Positions 43,546 to 55,560 are shown, numbered from the stretch's first letter. The stretch is 64,000 bases of DNA from Capronia americana (GCA_016110215.1 JADWQD010000002.1:620001-684000); one strand, 5' to 3'. The notes: generated from the letters alone by a model not told the origin. Translations and numbers: made by a program.

Positions 43546-44544
43546 CACAGGTGTGTGGATCGCATGCTTCCGAGATGGCTGGAGCATGGCTTTTTGCTCT
43601 AAGATGAAGATGGCTGTGTAGATGTGGATTGTTGTGTTTGGAGCTATTATGAGTATGAGTACCTCGTATGTATGTGAATATAAACATGGATTGGAATAGG
43701 CATAGGGATAGATATAGGGACTACTACTAACTAGGATGAATGATAACTGCTTATCCGCCCATCGATCCATCCACCCATTCCTTCATCCCTCTATCCGTCT
43801 TATATTCCCGATAACGCAATATCAATATTAAACATCTCCGTGCGTTGAGGCGTTGCGCATGTGTATACTTGTGGTGTACTGTACTGTATGCTACGCGTAC
43901 TCTAGTGGCAGTGGCAGTAGCAGTGGCAGAGCACCGACTCACACCACGATATCAAATCTGTTGTCGGAAGAAAAAAAGAGTCAAGAGTCCGAGTCAAAGC
44001 CCAAAGAGCGACGCTAAAGAATAAGAAGAAGACGAAGTTGAAGTTGAACCCAAGCTCGATTATTAATGTGTCCACGTCCATGTCCACGTCCATGTCCCTG
44101 TAGGTGTATATATGTGTGCGCGCCTCTCTGTGTGTGTGTGCTGGGTGCTGGAGAGTCATCTGTTCTGTGGCCCTTGTTCTTTGTCCTTGTTCCCTGTTCG
44201 TTGTACCGAGGACGCTATACCCCGGTATGCGTATACCATAATCAATTACTATACGGACCCATACGATCCATGATTCCCAAGCTCCCGCCAACGCCATGCC
44301 TGCTCTGTACGGTTCCGTGCTCCAAATTCCAAGGTCCAAGGTCCAAGGTCCAAATGCCGAATTGTGAGATGCAAGTCCATACTTATTCTGAACCCGCTTT
44401 CGAATTCCGTGTCCCAACGATCCTGGTACTGTAGGTTACCCGAATACCCATTATAATAGAGTACCACCAACGACGATGATACCGTCAAAAAAGAAAGAAA
44501 CGAAAAAAATGCATATCATATCATAATCGCACGGCATGACAGAA

Positions 44545-46375
44545 TCAACCAGTAAACTTGCTGCGTGCGCGAAGCCGAGCTCCGTAGAAATATAAGCCGT
44601 ACATGCCGCCGATGCCGACGACGCTCAGGCCTGCGACGAGGGTGACGCCCTTGTCGATGCCCAGGTTCGTGTACATCTGGCGGGAGAACTGGACGAACGC
44701 GGCCGCGAGCAGGGATCTCGCGCAGTCGTTGGCCGCGAACAGGGAGGCCACGTAGCGGGGGTAGGAGAGCGGGACGTCTGGAACTTGATTGTTAGATAGA
44801 TCCTAAGACGGAGATTGGAGGGATAGATCGCGGAAGGTAAAGCGACGCGAATTGAAATGTAGCGAAACGAGTTACGTGAAGAGAAGAGGTGGACTCACAG
44901 CAGATCAAAGCCTGAAAGATGAAAAAGGTCGAGAAGGCAAAGATGAAGATCCCTGTTGTGGGAACGATCCAGTGGATCGAGGATTTGGCCGTCCAGGCGA
45001 AGAGGAGCAACCCGATAGGCGGACCCCAAACGCCGAACAGGCCGGGGAGGAGCCACTTTTCTTGGGCGACGGGTTGGCCTGTCTCGGCGTGATGGGCTCG
45101 GGCGCGCGGGATGAAGAAGTACGTGATGTAGATGAAGTAGATGATCAGGCCGCAGACACAGCCGACGGTGAGGGACGTGAAGATCAAGCCCATACTGCCG
45201 AGCGACATGCGGTATGTGACGAGATAGACGAGCGGGAAGGCTTCAAAGAAGGAATAATACGTTGCGTAGACGATGGAGCCGTAGACGCAAGCGTACAGGA
45301 TCGCGGGGTCCTTGACGGTGATCTCGAGGGGCTTGTTGAGTGCTTCGTGGAGCATCTTGCCGAAGGCGAGCGGTTTAAGTTCCGAGGGCGCTTTATAGGC
45401 GTTATTGCCGGTGGCCTTGCGTAGGCGCTTGGTGCGGTTGAGGAGGATAGTCTGGGGAGAGGTTTCCGGGAGGAAGGGGAGGAATACGAGGACGATGCCG
45501 GCCATTATGACGGCCTCGTACAGCGGCCACCGCCAGTTTGTGTCGACGGCGTAGCCGGCCATGAGAGGCCCGAAGGCTGGGCCGCAATACATGGCAGCGA
45601 CCCACCAGATGTAGCCGTACGGGGCGCTGTACATGTCGTAGACGTCTTCGATGGAGGCGGCGCCACTGGCGAGACACGGGCTGCCAAACCAGCCTTGCAG
45701 GAACCGAAGGATGATGATGCCGGGAAAGGTGTCGACGCACGCTAGGCCAATCGAAACGACGAAGAAGGCGATGAATGAGTAGAGGTACGGTGGGTTCCGT
45801 CCTATGCTCGGAACTTCGCTGAGAGGCGAGAAGAACATGGGACCGATTCCATCTATACACATTGTTAGCAATGGATTCGCGGCACGGCAGCCAAGAGGGA
45901 ACTTACAGCCCACCACGTACATCGACAGACCTAGACTGGCGACGACGACAGAGACGTCGTACTTCTGTACAATGAATCCGGCAGTGGGGGTGATGATCGA
46001 CGCCGTGCAGTAGACTACAAAGGTGTAGATGTTGATTATGGTGACTGTCCATGCCTTCTTCGTGCTGGACCAGTTCCGCGGGTTCTCAGGGTCGTCGTCT
46101 GAGAAGGAGACCACGATCGGCTCTGCAAGGGCCTTCTGGGACATGGCGCTCGAGAGCTCATCTGGCGGAGTCGATAGCCGGAGGGAGACGGTCGAGAGAT
46201 TCTTCTCGATGTCCTTCTCTGCACCATTGCCCTCTGTGGCAGGGAGTTGCTCGTCGGACACGAATGGTAGGTTGGGCAGTTCGAAGCCCGTCACTTCCTC
46301 TGGGTAGTAGAGCCATGACTTGAGGCCGATGAGGCGCAGACACTGGCCGGCGGGCGTGTCTCTGAGGGCTGCCAT
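44545..46375 (-). CDS. MFS transporter (DHA1, polyamine/multidrug-like)
   Basis: Exons 46375-45907, 45852-44899 and 44783-44545 encode 553 residues. A long polar N-terminus ends in DDPENPRNWSSTKKAW, the usual entry to span 1 in fungal DHA1 carriers. Splicing intron 45853-45906 produces MYVVGYGIGPMFFSPLSEVP, the canonical loop after span 2. Splicing intron 44784-44898 produces ICFPDVPLSYPRYVASLFAA, the canonical region before the last spans. FLPETSPQTILLNR marks the end of the first half, as in Tpo1/Flr1 relatives. Twelve spans are expected, exporting a small molecule across the plasma membrane; substrate unknown. The first intron is 54 nt and stop-free. The ATG at 46375 is the first in frame near a normal N-terminus. 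Confidence 0.9.
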
Positions 46376-48332
46376 GTCAACAATGGTGGCGAGAGGGCGT
46401 GAGGCGTGGTGAGGTCTGGAGGATGTTCTTCTGTCGACCCTGCTGCCATCCTTATTAAGACCATCATTGCCAGATGTTTCGCGGACCCCGATGGTCCCAG
46501 TAGCTCGTCAATGCCTGTAGCCTCCCTGTCACTTTGCAAGGCTGGCTGACGGACCTGCAATCGAAAGCGGGCTGGAATGACAACTGCCGCGTCAAAGGCA
46601 AGCTTTGAATCGGGGCAACATGGCGTAATGTTGGGTCGGCTATTGGATCGAGAACGACGTGCCTGGAGCTAAAGAGCTCCCGAAATTGTCCATGGCAGCC
46701 GTGGCGAGCGATGGCGTTTGTCCCCGTGCGGCTGATATCGATGAGATTATCGAACCTAGCTCATTGGCGTGCAGCGACTGCTCGGCTGGAGATGCCGGCG
46801 AGATGTGGCTTGCTGAGCGGCTGAAGGATACATACACCGTACGTACCGTGGAATGAGAAACCCATCTCGAGAATGGCGGTTCTACTTGACGAGTCCTGTC
46901 TCGGCCGCCTCAGACCCGGACACAAGCTTCTCGGTACCTGTGTGCAAACTGACAGGAGGAAGGTATCTGTCGGATCTGAGCTGTCATTTCCGGATGGGCG
47001 TCTTCGCTGCACGCGGCATGTCCGGGACTGTTTGGCTACCTGAAACCAGGGAATCAGAATCCGTCACCGACAGCTGCTATTCTGGCTGTTCTAGCTGTGC
47101 TGGCCACTGTTGTGGCTCTTCTGGCCGCGCCATTCAAATTTCCACATGGCGGCGAGGGTTCCACGCGTCGCTCTGCCCTTGCAGAAAGTACGTACGAACG
47201 CTCCACCGCTCCGGAATATTTGCGGAGAGTCTTAGCGAAACTCTGATGCTCGTGTCCAGACTGATCGGGTTCGCGTTTTCCATGTTGCGCGTGCATTGTA
47301 CGTACTGGAGTTCAGACGCACCTGTCGAAAGGACACGCCATGTCCGTCTGTCCCGGCTTCTGTGTTGCCTCAGAACTGGCTCACATTCAATTCGCGTCCG
47401 TTCCTCTCACCAACAGGCCTGAGCTGCGTCACTCGGCGCCAATACCCGGTGATGGGGTGGCAGCTCGATCGGATGTCATGAGGATTGTTGTTTATACAAG
47501 CTATCATATCTGAAACATCTCCCAAGCCTCGGTCGCTTGTTCGTGAGATCGCGATTGGCAAAGTGATGCCATCCTGGCCACGCCACACAGGCAGGGGGGT
47601 CTGCTTGCTGAACTCGGCGAGGTCCTGAGCGTCTCCGATTTGTCGCCAGTGAGGCGGACACCCTGGAGCGCCATGTGCGTCTGGCTCGCCTACCGGAGAT
47701 TTTTCGAACATGGATTCATTTTCATTTCCCCCTTTCATGGTTTGCATTTGCCACCAGTTCGTGAGTTGGCAACCTTGAAGCTGCATTGTTGCTTGCACTT
47801 CTTCCTCGCGACATCCCAGTAATTGCTGCTTCAGGCAAGGGCATGAACACTCCTGCACTTCAACTATGGCAGTCTCGACCACGTGCGGCTGATTTGGGTA
47901 GACGAGGCACTGCCCGCTTCAGTTTGATTGCTACGCTGGCGAAGGAACTCTCGTGCCGTATCTGCCGCGCAAACAAGTGCCTCCGCCACCAGCTGTGAAA
48001 TATCGAACTCGCCGGCTTGATAATGTGCTGGTCCCGTCGTCATATGTGACTGGTGGGTTTTATCTCCTCCACCGACGTCGCGTCTCAGGTTGATCCAAAA
48101 GGACCTCGATAATGTGGGCGATAATAGCATTATTGCCTTATCTCCTCAATGTCTGCCATCCCACACACGCCTTCTATCCACGTTGCATGAGCGAGGAGGA
48201 CAATTAGCCTCGAGTGAGTCAGATTCGTAGCTCCTTGTGTATCATCCTACGCCCAAGTTGAGCGCCTTCACATCACTCATCTCGAAACATCCCTTCACCA
48301 TTGTTTATGTTTCTGCTCGAGATCTCTATGCC
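46376..48332. other. Intergenic region upstream of the MFS gene
   Basis: About 2 kb between minus-strand genes. A 189-codon plus-strand frame (46853-47422) has many cysteines but no ordered motif, signal peptide or splice pattern. I see no supported gene. Confidence 0.5.
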
Positions 48333-50113
48333 TCACCACTCTAGTACATGCTGCTCGCCATACAGTCTGGCCCTCCAATCAGCCACGGTAATGTACCGTA
48401 GACGCGCTTTCCTCTCGCCCAAAAACTCGATCTTGACCTCCCTGACTCGGGCATCACTCGGCACGGTTTCACTCTGCAGCCCCGCCAGGCGTTCTTCTCT
48501 TTCCATTGTCGTCGTCACAAACTTCCCAGTCAACACTGCGTCCCAGATTCCCTCCCGCCGGCCGCTGCTCAGCAGTAGTTGGAGTGCCCGGCGGCGAATC
48601 CGCGGATTCCTGCACCGTGCCGCAATCGTATGAAGCGGCATGACATAGCCTAGACCCGAGGAGAACGAAGGCGAAGGTCGATTTCGTGGCTGCTGACTCT
48701 GTTCTTGACCCTGGCTCTGGTTCTGGACCAACAGTTCGCAGTACCGCAACATCTGTTCCAACTCGGGTTCTAGCCAGTCGAAAGCGGCCTCCCGCTTTTC
48801 AGGTTCCAGCGGGTTGATTCGCAGTCGAATTGCGATCAGCGTCTGATAGACCCGCAGGATGTTAAAGCCATGCTCATCGCGGTAGTCATCAAGCGACGTC
48901 CGCTGAGAGGCCAACACCTCGAGTGCCTCCCGGCTGCTGTCCAACGATCGACTCAGCAGCTGATGATGTGCCGTGAATGTGGCCATCTCGTCAGCCGTCC
49001 TGGGCGGGTGAAGCTCGGTATATTGCAGCAATGCCAGCAAATTGTGCCACAGGTTCTCGACGTAGCTGTGCGCTTCGAAAATGGTTGAAAAGCTGAGAAC
49101 AGGACTGATCGCCGAGACGAGGGGGTCCCACTCCCAGCTGGCGAGAGCCTCGTCGTTGATCATGCATCGGATTTGCCCATATATCGACGTGAGCAGCGAT
49201 CTGAGATGCGAAACAGATACCGGGAAGATGTCCGCCGGGTGATCGTGGTCGTGGTCGTGGTCGTGGATCAGCGACCTGGCCTTCTCGAACCCCTGCAGCA
49301 CCTTCAACCCCGACCGCACATGCTCGATGGCCTGGCCGACTTGTCCCTGCAGACACGCCAGGTACGCGAAGAGGATCGACGCCGTCAGGATATTGCAGGT
49401 CGTTTCGACGGACTGGGCCTCTCTGCGCGCCGCGTCAAACAGCGTCCGCATCAGCTGTATCGACCGGTTGGACTGCTCGATGGACAATCTCATGGCGTCG
49501 TTGTCTCGGCTCTGACTCGAGGCAGTGGCGGACCCCTGGAATCCTTCGAACGCGGCTCCAATGGCGACGACCAAATGTCGCGTCGAAGGGTAGCGGACAG
49601 CAGCCTGGAGGACCTCTCTCGCCCAGAACTGCGCGTGGAATGAGCCGCCCAAGCTTAGATCGTGGCAGGCTCGCGTCTCGAAGTACGCGAAGCTTCTCCT
49701 CTCAGCGTCCGAGGTGAACATGTCGGTTGATGGCACCCGTCCGGGGCTGGTGTGTGGCGAATGCGGTGCGCTGCTGCTGCTACTGCTGCTCCTGACGGAG
49801 ACGGACTTTGATACCGAAGCTGAGCTTGATGCCGGTGCATACCCATCGCATTTCCGGCCCGTTGACGTGCATCGTCGACATGCTGGCTTTTCTTCGTCGC
49901 ATTTGACCTGCGTCCGCTCGTCAGATTGGGAGATCACGAAATATATACATAACCGAGACACAAATACACCATGTCTGTATATATGTCTGTGTATGTCTAT
50001 GTATGAGCAGGTTATTATCTTACCTTGCGGACCTTGCAAGTCAAGCACCCAGTCCTAGTCTTGGAGAGGAACGGGCGTTTCCTCCTGATGGGAGCTGTCT
50101 TGCTACGGTCCAT
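48333..50113 (-). CDS. Zn2Cys6 transcription factor
   Basis: Exons 50113-50024 and 49907-48333 encode 554 residues. The intron 49908-50023 (116 nt, GTAAGA...GCAG) lies within the zinc cluster at KVRK/VKC. Joining the exons gives cysteines 23, 26, 33, 40, 43 and 50 in TGCLTCKVRKVKCDEEKPAC and RRCTSTGRKC. The N-terminus MDRSKTAPIRRKRPFLSKTR is basic. A Ser-rich linker follows, then a conserved fungal region (FAYFETRACHDLSLGGSFHA, then FWAREVLQAAVRYPSTRHLVVAIGA) of the type found in regulators that continue without a classical fungal_trans domain. A His-Asp run comes from a CGTGGT repeat (about 49245-49267). It sits between the MFS carrier and the S10 peptidase; targets cannot be inferred. Confidence 0.92.
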
Positions 50114-50679
50114 CGTCGACGGAGGAGAGGAAGAATGAAGCAGATTGTTTTCAAGTCTGCGCCAGCCCGGTAGGATACTCGTAGCTAGATGGCGTGCTGT
50201 ACCGAGTAGCTATTGCTTATATCGTTCCCCTGGCTCCTTAGGCGTCCATCCATCCATGGTCCACAACGGGGTTATGTCCACTAGTTACTCATTCTGCTAA
50301 AAGGACAGTTACAGTGACCGACGCACACCGACGCACACCGTGAAACCAATATACCCTGTTTTTCTTTTTCGGGGGAGCCTAAGAACGCGACTCTCAGCTC
50401 GAAAAACAAACGAGGTTCGGACCAAATTTGGCCCATGACATACATGCTAACCATTACTTAATTAATAATTAGCACCAGCCCGTCCTCTGGTGGTCTGTCA
50501 ATCTGGACAAAAGGACCACTACACAGTACTTACTTTGCATAGCCTGGGGGCCTGAAGATGGTCAAGTTTGGACTAGACTGGGGTACACTAGCACCTAGCA
50601 CGCTGGCGAGGCTGGTTAATGACTTGGGGGCCTTTTGGGGGGGCCGGCGGTGGGGGGCATGCAAGCCTACTGTGTACTC

Positions 50680-50905
50680 CCAGGTAGACAATGCCTACCA
50701 CTTCTACGAGTAGGTGACGTCTTAGGTGCGTCTTACCTGGAGAGGAGCTTATGTAAAAGTCTGGGCACGCGGGGCCTCCAATCATAGGTACCTTACCTAC
50801 CCACCTACTGTAGGTAGGCACTCATGCACTCCTAGTAGGTACGGTAGTGTCAATACTCCATATAAATAGTGCTCGTAGGTACCTAGGTAGGTACCACTAG
50901 TTACT
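50680..50905. repeat. Cluster of TAGGTA/TACCTA inverted words
   Basis: Within ~225 bp there are many copies of TAGGTA, TACCTA and GTACC in both orientations, including CTACTGTAGGTAGGCA and GTAGGTACCTAGGTAGGTAC. Adjacent opposite copies can pair into short hairpins. A TATAAATA lies within it. Confidence 0.7.
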
Positions 50906-51068
50906 GTGTACAGTGCGAGTACTTCGGCCCTACTGGGTACAGTAGGAGAGTAGGAGGTAGGCTATGCCAAATGCTTTTGCTCTGGCGATCGCTCTAAGCC
51001 CCGACCCGCGTTGTCGATCATTCATCCACCTCCACCTGAGGACGCCGTGCTCGATTGTAGACAATCTC

Positions 51069-51090
51069 ACACACACACACACACACACAG
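51069..51090. repeat. CA dinucleotide microsatellite
   Basis: About eleven CA units in intergenic DNA. Confidence 0.85.
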
Positions 51091-51272
51091 GGCCTCTCGC
51101 TAGCTTACAGGATTGCGGAACTCGTAGATAAGAATGTCTGTCATTGTTGCGGTTCTGCATCCCAACTCGCCGGATCACATAATCTCTGCGCTTCGGCACA
51201 GTACGTAACAGAACAGAACAGCTCATAAATCGCTCGCTGGACGTTCCTATGCACTGTCGTCCGCGTCGACGA

Positions 51273-53495
51273 CTAATAGAGATGCTTCTTGCCGTCTACA
51301 CCCACCGTTCCAATCATGATAAAATCCTTCGTGATGGCCGTGCCGTTCGAGAACGCCATCCCCTGGTCCTTGGTACATGTCTCCATGATGTCCCACAGGT
51401 AGCATTGCGTCGGTGCGTAGATTGGGAGTTTGTTCTTGACGCTGAAGACACTGCTCGGTCCGGTTGTGTGGTAATCCTTCACCTTGGTCGTCGACACTTT
51501 GCCGATCGAGATGTCAAGGTTCTTCATCACCCGGCTGAAGATTCGGTAGGCCGTCTCGGGCTGATAGTAGGGCACTGAGAACGAGAAGTGGGTCAGTATC
51601 GACATTTGATGCCCCAAAGACTGCTTCTGACCAGCTGCGATCGGCGAGATGGCAAACGTACCTTCGTGGCCTGCATTATAGACGCGGGAGAAGGAGAAGT
51701 TGCCGTACTGTCGGACAGATCCTCCCACAAAAGTGGCATTTGTGTGGATGTCGGTATAGCCTGCTTTGCCGAATTTATCGGATATCTGCGATTTGACTGC
51801 CAGGCTGATCTTTTCGCCTCCAAGCCCTGTGGTCCAGATAATTAGCATTTTCACTTCAGCAGGACAGGGAAGCAATAGGATAGAATCTTACAATTGCATT
51901 GATAGTCGCGGTCACCATACATCAATGCTACCTTGACTCCTCGGTCCAAGAGCTGACCTAGGATCGCGAGATTCTTGCCGCGGACAAAATCGCCCGAGAG
52001 GGCGAATGCTGCAACGGTGATTAGGCACGGCTCAGACAAACTGGGCGGGGACAGCACTTACTGGTAGCGACTGGTACTGAATTGGCCGAAAAGTTGAGAG
52101 GGACACCTAGGTCCTGTTGCACGGGCTTGCTGTTGAGGTACCCTGCAGCCCACTTGGGTGGGAATGAATAGGGATATTGTTGTGCAATGTCAAAATAGTT
52201 GCGCTACAACAGCCAATATCAATGAGCCTGCCCAGGAAGCGTGGAAGCATGTAGCAACTTACATTCTTTGACAGGTACACATCGTGGATTGTCTTGAAAC
52301 AGGTGTCAAAAGCCGTGGCACAGGCGCCATTGACCTCCACATTGTTGCCCGTTGCCGCCGGATCCTTTTCTGTTGCCAGTGTGCGGCAGTCATCAATCAG
52401 CTTCTTGCATGCGGGCCAGCTCTGAACGCCGAATTCGTACTCCGTCTCGTTGATGACTTGGAGTCCGTAGGTATTGTTGTAAGCCATGGCAGGATACAAT
52501 GGGATTTGGGTCTCGGCATCGATACAGCCATTGATGATGCCGAGGGTTTCGAGGTTCAAGGGGACAGCGGACTTAGACAGAGCGCCACTCGCAATCTTGC
52601 TGTTCTGGGACTGGAAGTAATCGGCGAATGTTGGGCCCCAGTGTCCTCCGTAAGACTCTGTCCAGATGCTGAATTTGTTGTTCTTCGGTTTGTATTTCGG
52701 AAATCTGGCCTACATTAGGATATATGTAAGCAAGAGACAACAGGGCAACTGACTGCTGAGTCCACGTCTGCATGAAATGCCAAGCCACTTCAGCTGCTCC
52801 CACCGTCGTGTCGACCGTGGTGTTCGGATTTTGAGAAGAAAAAGTGCCAAGCAGGTAGGTAGTGTTCAAGTCAAGGGTGTGGACGTCTGATGATTTCACC
52901 GGGGTCACGATGAATGGGCTTGCAACCTCATCGATGGTGCCGTTTGCTAGGACATCATAAGAGAAGCCTGTCTGTACAGGCTGGTCGATGTACAGCATGT
53001 TGACTTCATTGTTCCACGACCAAGGATTGAGTCTTGTCGACTTGGAGTCCGTGTTCACCAAGCAGGGTCCATTTTCTCCGAGCGCAGCAGGGATCGAAGG
53101 TGAGCCTGGGCCGCCCTGAAGCCAGAGTGAGAGAGGAGCATTGGCAGGGTCTTTTCGAGATTCAAAGAACCAAAAGAACGTGTGCGTAGGGTAGTTGCGT
53201 CCTTCCGCTGCGTTTGCTGGGAGGTTTACATAGCCGCTGTAGGATTTGACGCCGGGAGTTGTTTCGCAGATGGTGGTCTTTCGAATTTAGCAAGGACACA
53301 AGTTACCAAGACGGTAGCGTCGAGTCTCACCTGTTTATAGGATAAGGACACCTTTGGGTCAAGTAGTGAGCGAATGACATTGCCTTCTGGAGAAGTAGGA
53401 CCCGCGGCAATGCTGGGAACAAGTGCCAACAGAGAGGGTAGAAAGAGTGAAGCGAGAGAAAACACCATCATTGCAAAACAAGTGCTGTCGGTCAT
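51273..53495 (-). CDS. Secreted serine carboxypeptidase (peptidase family S10)
   Basis: Seven exons (53495-53331, 53277-52754, 52704-52263, 52203-52062, 52008-51892, 51826-51662, 51574-51273) encode 618 residues. S10 enzymes remove C-terminal residues at acidic pH. The signal peptide includes FSLASLFLPSLLALVPS; ATGs at 53471 and 53468 are alternative starts closer to it. The oxyanion-hole region is LQGGPGSPSIPAALGENGPC. The nucleophile is Ser247 in WTESYGGHWGP (family consensus GESYGG, so Thr replaces Gly). The Asp is in YGDRDYQCNW near 457-459 and the His is His517 in NAGHEVPYYQPETAY. Splicing rebuilds CNWLGGE and AGHEVP exactly. Many NxT/S sites are present. A TATATA element lies about 40 bp upstream. 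The sequence is more divergent around the active serine than vacuolar carboxypeptidase Y, favouring an extracellular fungal subgroup. Confidence 0.9.
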
Positions 53496-54176
53496 TCAAG
53501 TCGAGCCGCAGTCATGGGAGAAAGTGGTCGACCTACCCATATATACGAACCTGTGCTGGAGCTTCATGATCCGAGCCCGCCAACAGCGTCCAAGAGCTCA
53601 GGCACCCCGTGGATAGTCCTGTATACGGAACGAAATCGACTAGCTCGTCAACTTGACTCGATAAGATTAAGCGCTGCACGGGCATGGACAGTTAATCTTG
53701 CCTCTGCGCATCTTGTGTCGGTTTGAACAAGCCACCTCTCCGTTCTGTGGTGTGGGACAGCCGCCGATCTCAGTACGGTTAGTGTTTGAGCTGCTAGAGC
53801 CTGCACTTCAACGTGGTCGCTGTAGAAAGGACGCTGGCCACCCGTCTTAGTGTCCTCCTTGCGGACGCGCTGTTCGGTTGATAATTGAAAGGACGATTGA
53901 GAGGAGAATCAGAAGACGAGGACATTGGTGACATCGAGGAGCAGCCCCGTTTTTGTGCAAGGGCTGATTGGTGTCGCTCGGAAAGGTCACGTGAACGAAC
54001 AGCTTTGGCCCCCAATTGCGGTGGCAGCTTTTTCCTTTGTTAATTACCTGCATCTGTATCCTACGCTGCTCTGCATATTGCAACTTCTGCGGCGACGATC
54101 ATCGCAGATTCTCCTAGTGCCCGGCGACAGCAGTGAGATCATTAGTCTCTTCAGCCACTCTCGGTACTGTGTACCC
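53496..54176. other. Intergenic region upstream of the peptidase gene
   Basis: About 0.7 kb between minus-strand genes. A TATATA element at about 53540 fits the peptidase promoter. No gene is seen. Confidence 0.6.
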
Positions 54177-55560
54177 TCAACCCGCAGTCGCCCGTCTCTT
54201 GTCAAGAAAGGCATCAATCAATTCCAAGGCCCTCGCCAAGTATCCTGGATCAAGTGTGAGTTGGATCCGAACATAGCCTCGGAAATCATTATTTGCTTCG
54301 TCGTCCCCAAAGCTAAGACTGCCAGGTGAGATCAGCAGGCCCTGCTCGTTCAAAAGCCCACGACAAAACTCAACATCATCCACCGCATCTCCATTCGAAT
54401 CGGCGAATCTTATAAAGGCTGTCGACCCAGCCGTCGGGCGTGTCCAAGAGCAGATAGCCCTATTCCTCTCCACGAAAGCGTCCAGTATTTTGAGGCCTTC
54501 CCGCGCATTTCGCAGATGTTTGTTGAGGATCGTGTTACGACACCGGCTGCTCAGTGCCTCGGTGGCTACAATCTCATCGAGCGCACTGGTGTTTTGCAAC
54601 GTGTACTCGCGCGCATTCAGGATCAGGTCTAGAATGTTGCGATCCCGAGATATGATCCAGCCGACCCGCACTGCTGACATGGCCCAGACTTTGCTCATTG
54701 AGCTTGTCACCACGACTTTGTTATATCCATGTTCCACCAACGAAGGCGGAGCTGGACCTTCATGGTAGAGTGGTCGGAATATTTCGTCTGCAAATACTGT
54801 GATGTCGTGCTCTTGGGCAAGACTGATGATCTTCTGCTGAGTTGCCAGATCCAGGTAACTCCCTGCAAAGCTGTCAGAGACGTGCTCTCCTTTCCGTGAC
54901 CCATGTCGCGAGGAACCATCGTGCCTCTTTGGCATATCTATAGCCCCTCGACACGAGTCTAGTTAGAGGTGAACCGAGCCCTATGCTTGCTTACCGGTAG
55001 GATTGCCCGGGGTGTTCAGAATGATCAGCTTGGTCGACGGTTTGATCAATTTGCGCAGCTCCTCCACATCAGCGCGCCATCCCTTGGAAGGATCAAGCTT
55101 CCAGAGAGAAAGTTCGCAACCCAACCGCTTCGGGAGACCTAGAAGTTGCGGGTATATTGGGTAAACCGAGATGACATGATCGCCGACTTGAACGAGACTG
55201 AGAAGGACGGTCATGTTGGCACCTGTCGTCCCGGTCGTAGTCACGACATGCTCCGGCAAGACATCCTCACTGTACAACTCTGCGATATTCCGGCGAACCG
55301 CTTCTGAACCTTGAGGGTTGTGGCTTGACAGCTTCAAGCTTCGCCATTGCAACGCTTCTTCGGTTTTCGCCGGGTCGCCGGACAACGCGATGAGATCATC
55401 GAGCGATAGGCCTGGCGCGGCGCTCCCGCCGAGGACATATCGCGCATTCGCCGCGTTGCCTTCAAGCCACTGAACACGACCATATCAGCATGAGATACAT
55501 TCATTGCATCCGGAACGAAGTACTCACTTTGGGCAAATGGAAGGTGGCCAACTGCACCAT
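54177..55560 (-). CDS. PLP-dependent aminotransferase, class I/II (fold type I)
   Basis: Exons 55560-55528, 55469-54995 and 54862-54177 encode 397 residues. The first exon is only 11 codons (MVQLATFHLPK), and joining gives FHLPKWLEGNAANARYVLGG. Key residues are Asn167 in NTPGNPTG, Asp195 in VFADEIFRPLYH, the PLP lysine Lys227 in SSMSKVWAMSAVRVGW, and a C-terminal Arg in YVRIQLTL that should bind the substrate carboxylate. It transfers an amino group between an amino acid and a keto acid; the exact substrate is unknown. The second intron (54863-54994, 132 nt) is long; its acceptor TTTGCAG was chosen because it joins NPTG to SYLDLATQQK without insertion. It may act with nearby oxidoreductases, which is inference from position only. 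Confidence 0.88.

Larger units (their letters stand above)
39699..44544. other. 4.8-kb intergenic region without a supported gene
   Basis: This is the longest gap in the window, between the start of the ASST-like gene and the stop of an MFS gene, both on the minus strand. It carries many microsatellites and GTAC-type words, listed separately. A TATATAAAG element at 42351-42359 faces right without a recognisable gene behind it. The best short frame is 40300-40488, beginning MEKFRKLQTSSAGG and running into the GCCAAT repeat. I call no gene; a non-coding RNA or lineage-specific small gene remains possible. Confidence 0.5.
50114..51272. other. Intergenic region rich in TAGGTA/GTAC words
   Basis: About 1.16 kb containing the upstream region of the Zn2Cys6 gene and the 3' flank of the peptidase gene. 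It holds a TAGGTA cluster, a TATAAATA at 50861-50868 and a CA repeat. No gene is seen. Confidence 0.6.

Noticed and set aside
44852..45424. 190-codon plus-strand frame inside the second MFS gene
   Set aside because: Antisense to transporter exon 2; Asp/Gly/Glu-rich and without motifs.
46853..47422. 189-codon Cys-containing plus-strand frame
   Set aside because: Considered as a secreted Cys-rich protein, but it has no signal peptide and no regular cysteine pattern.
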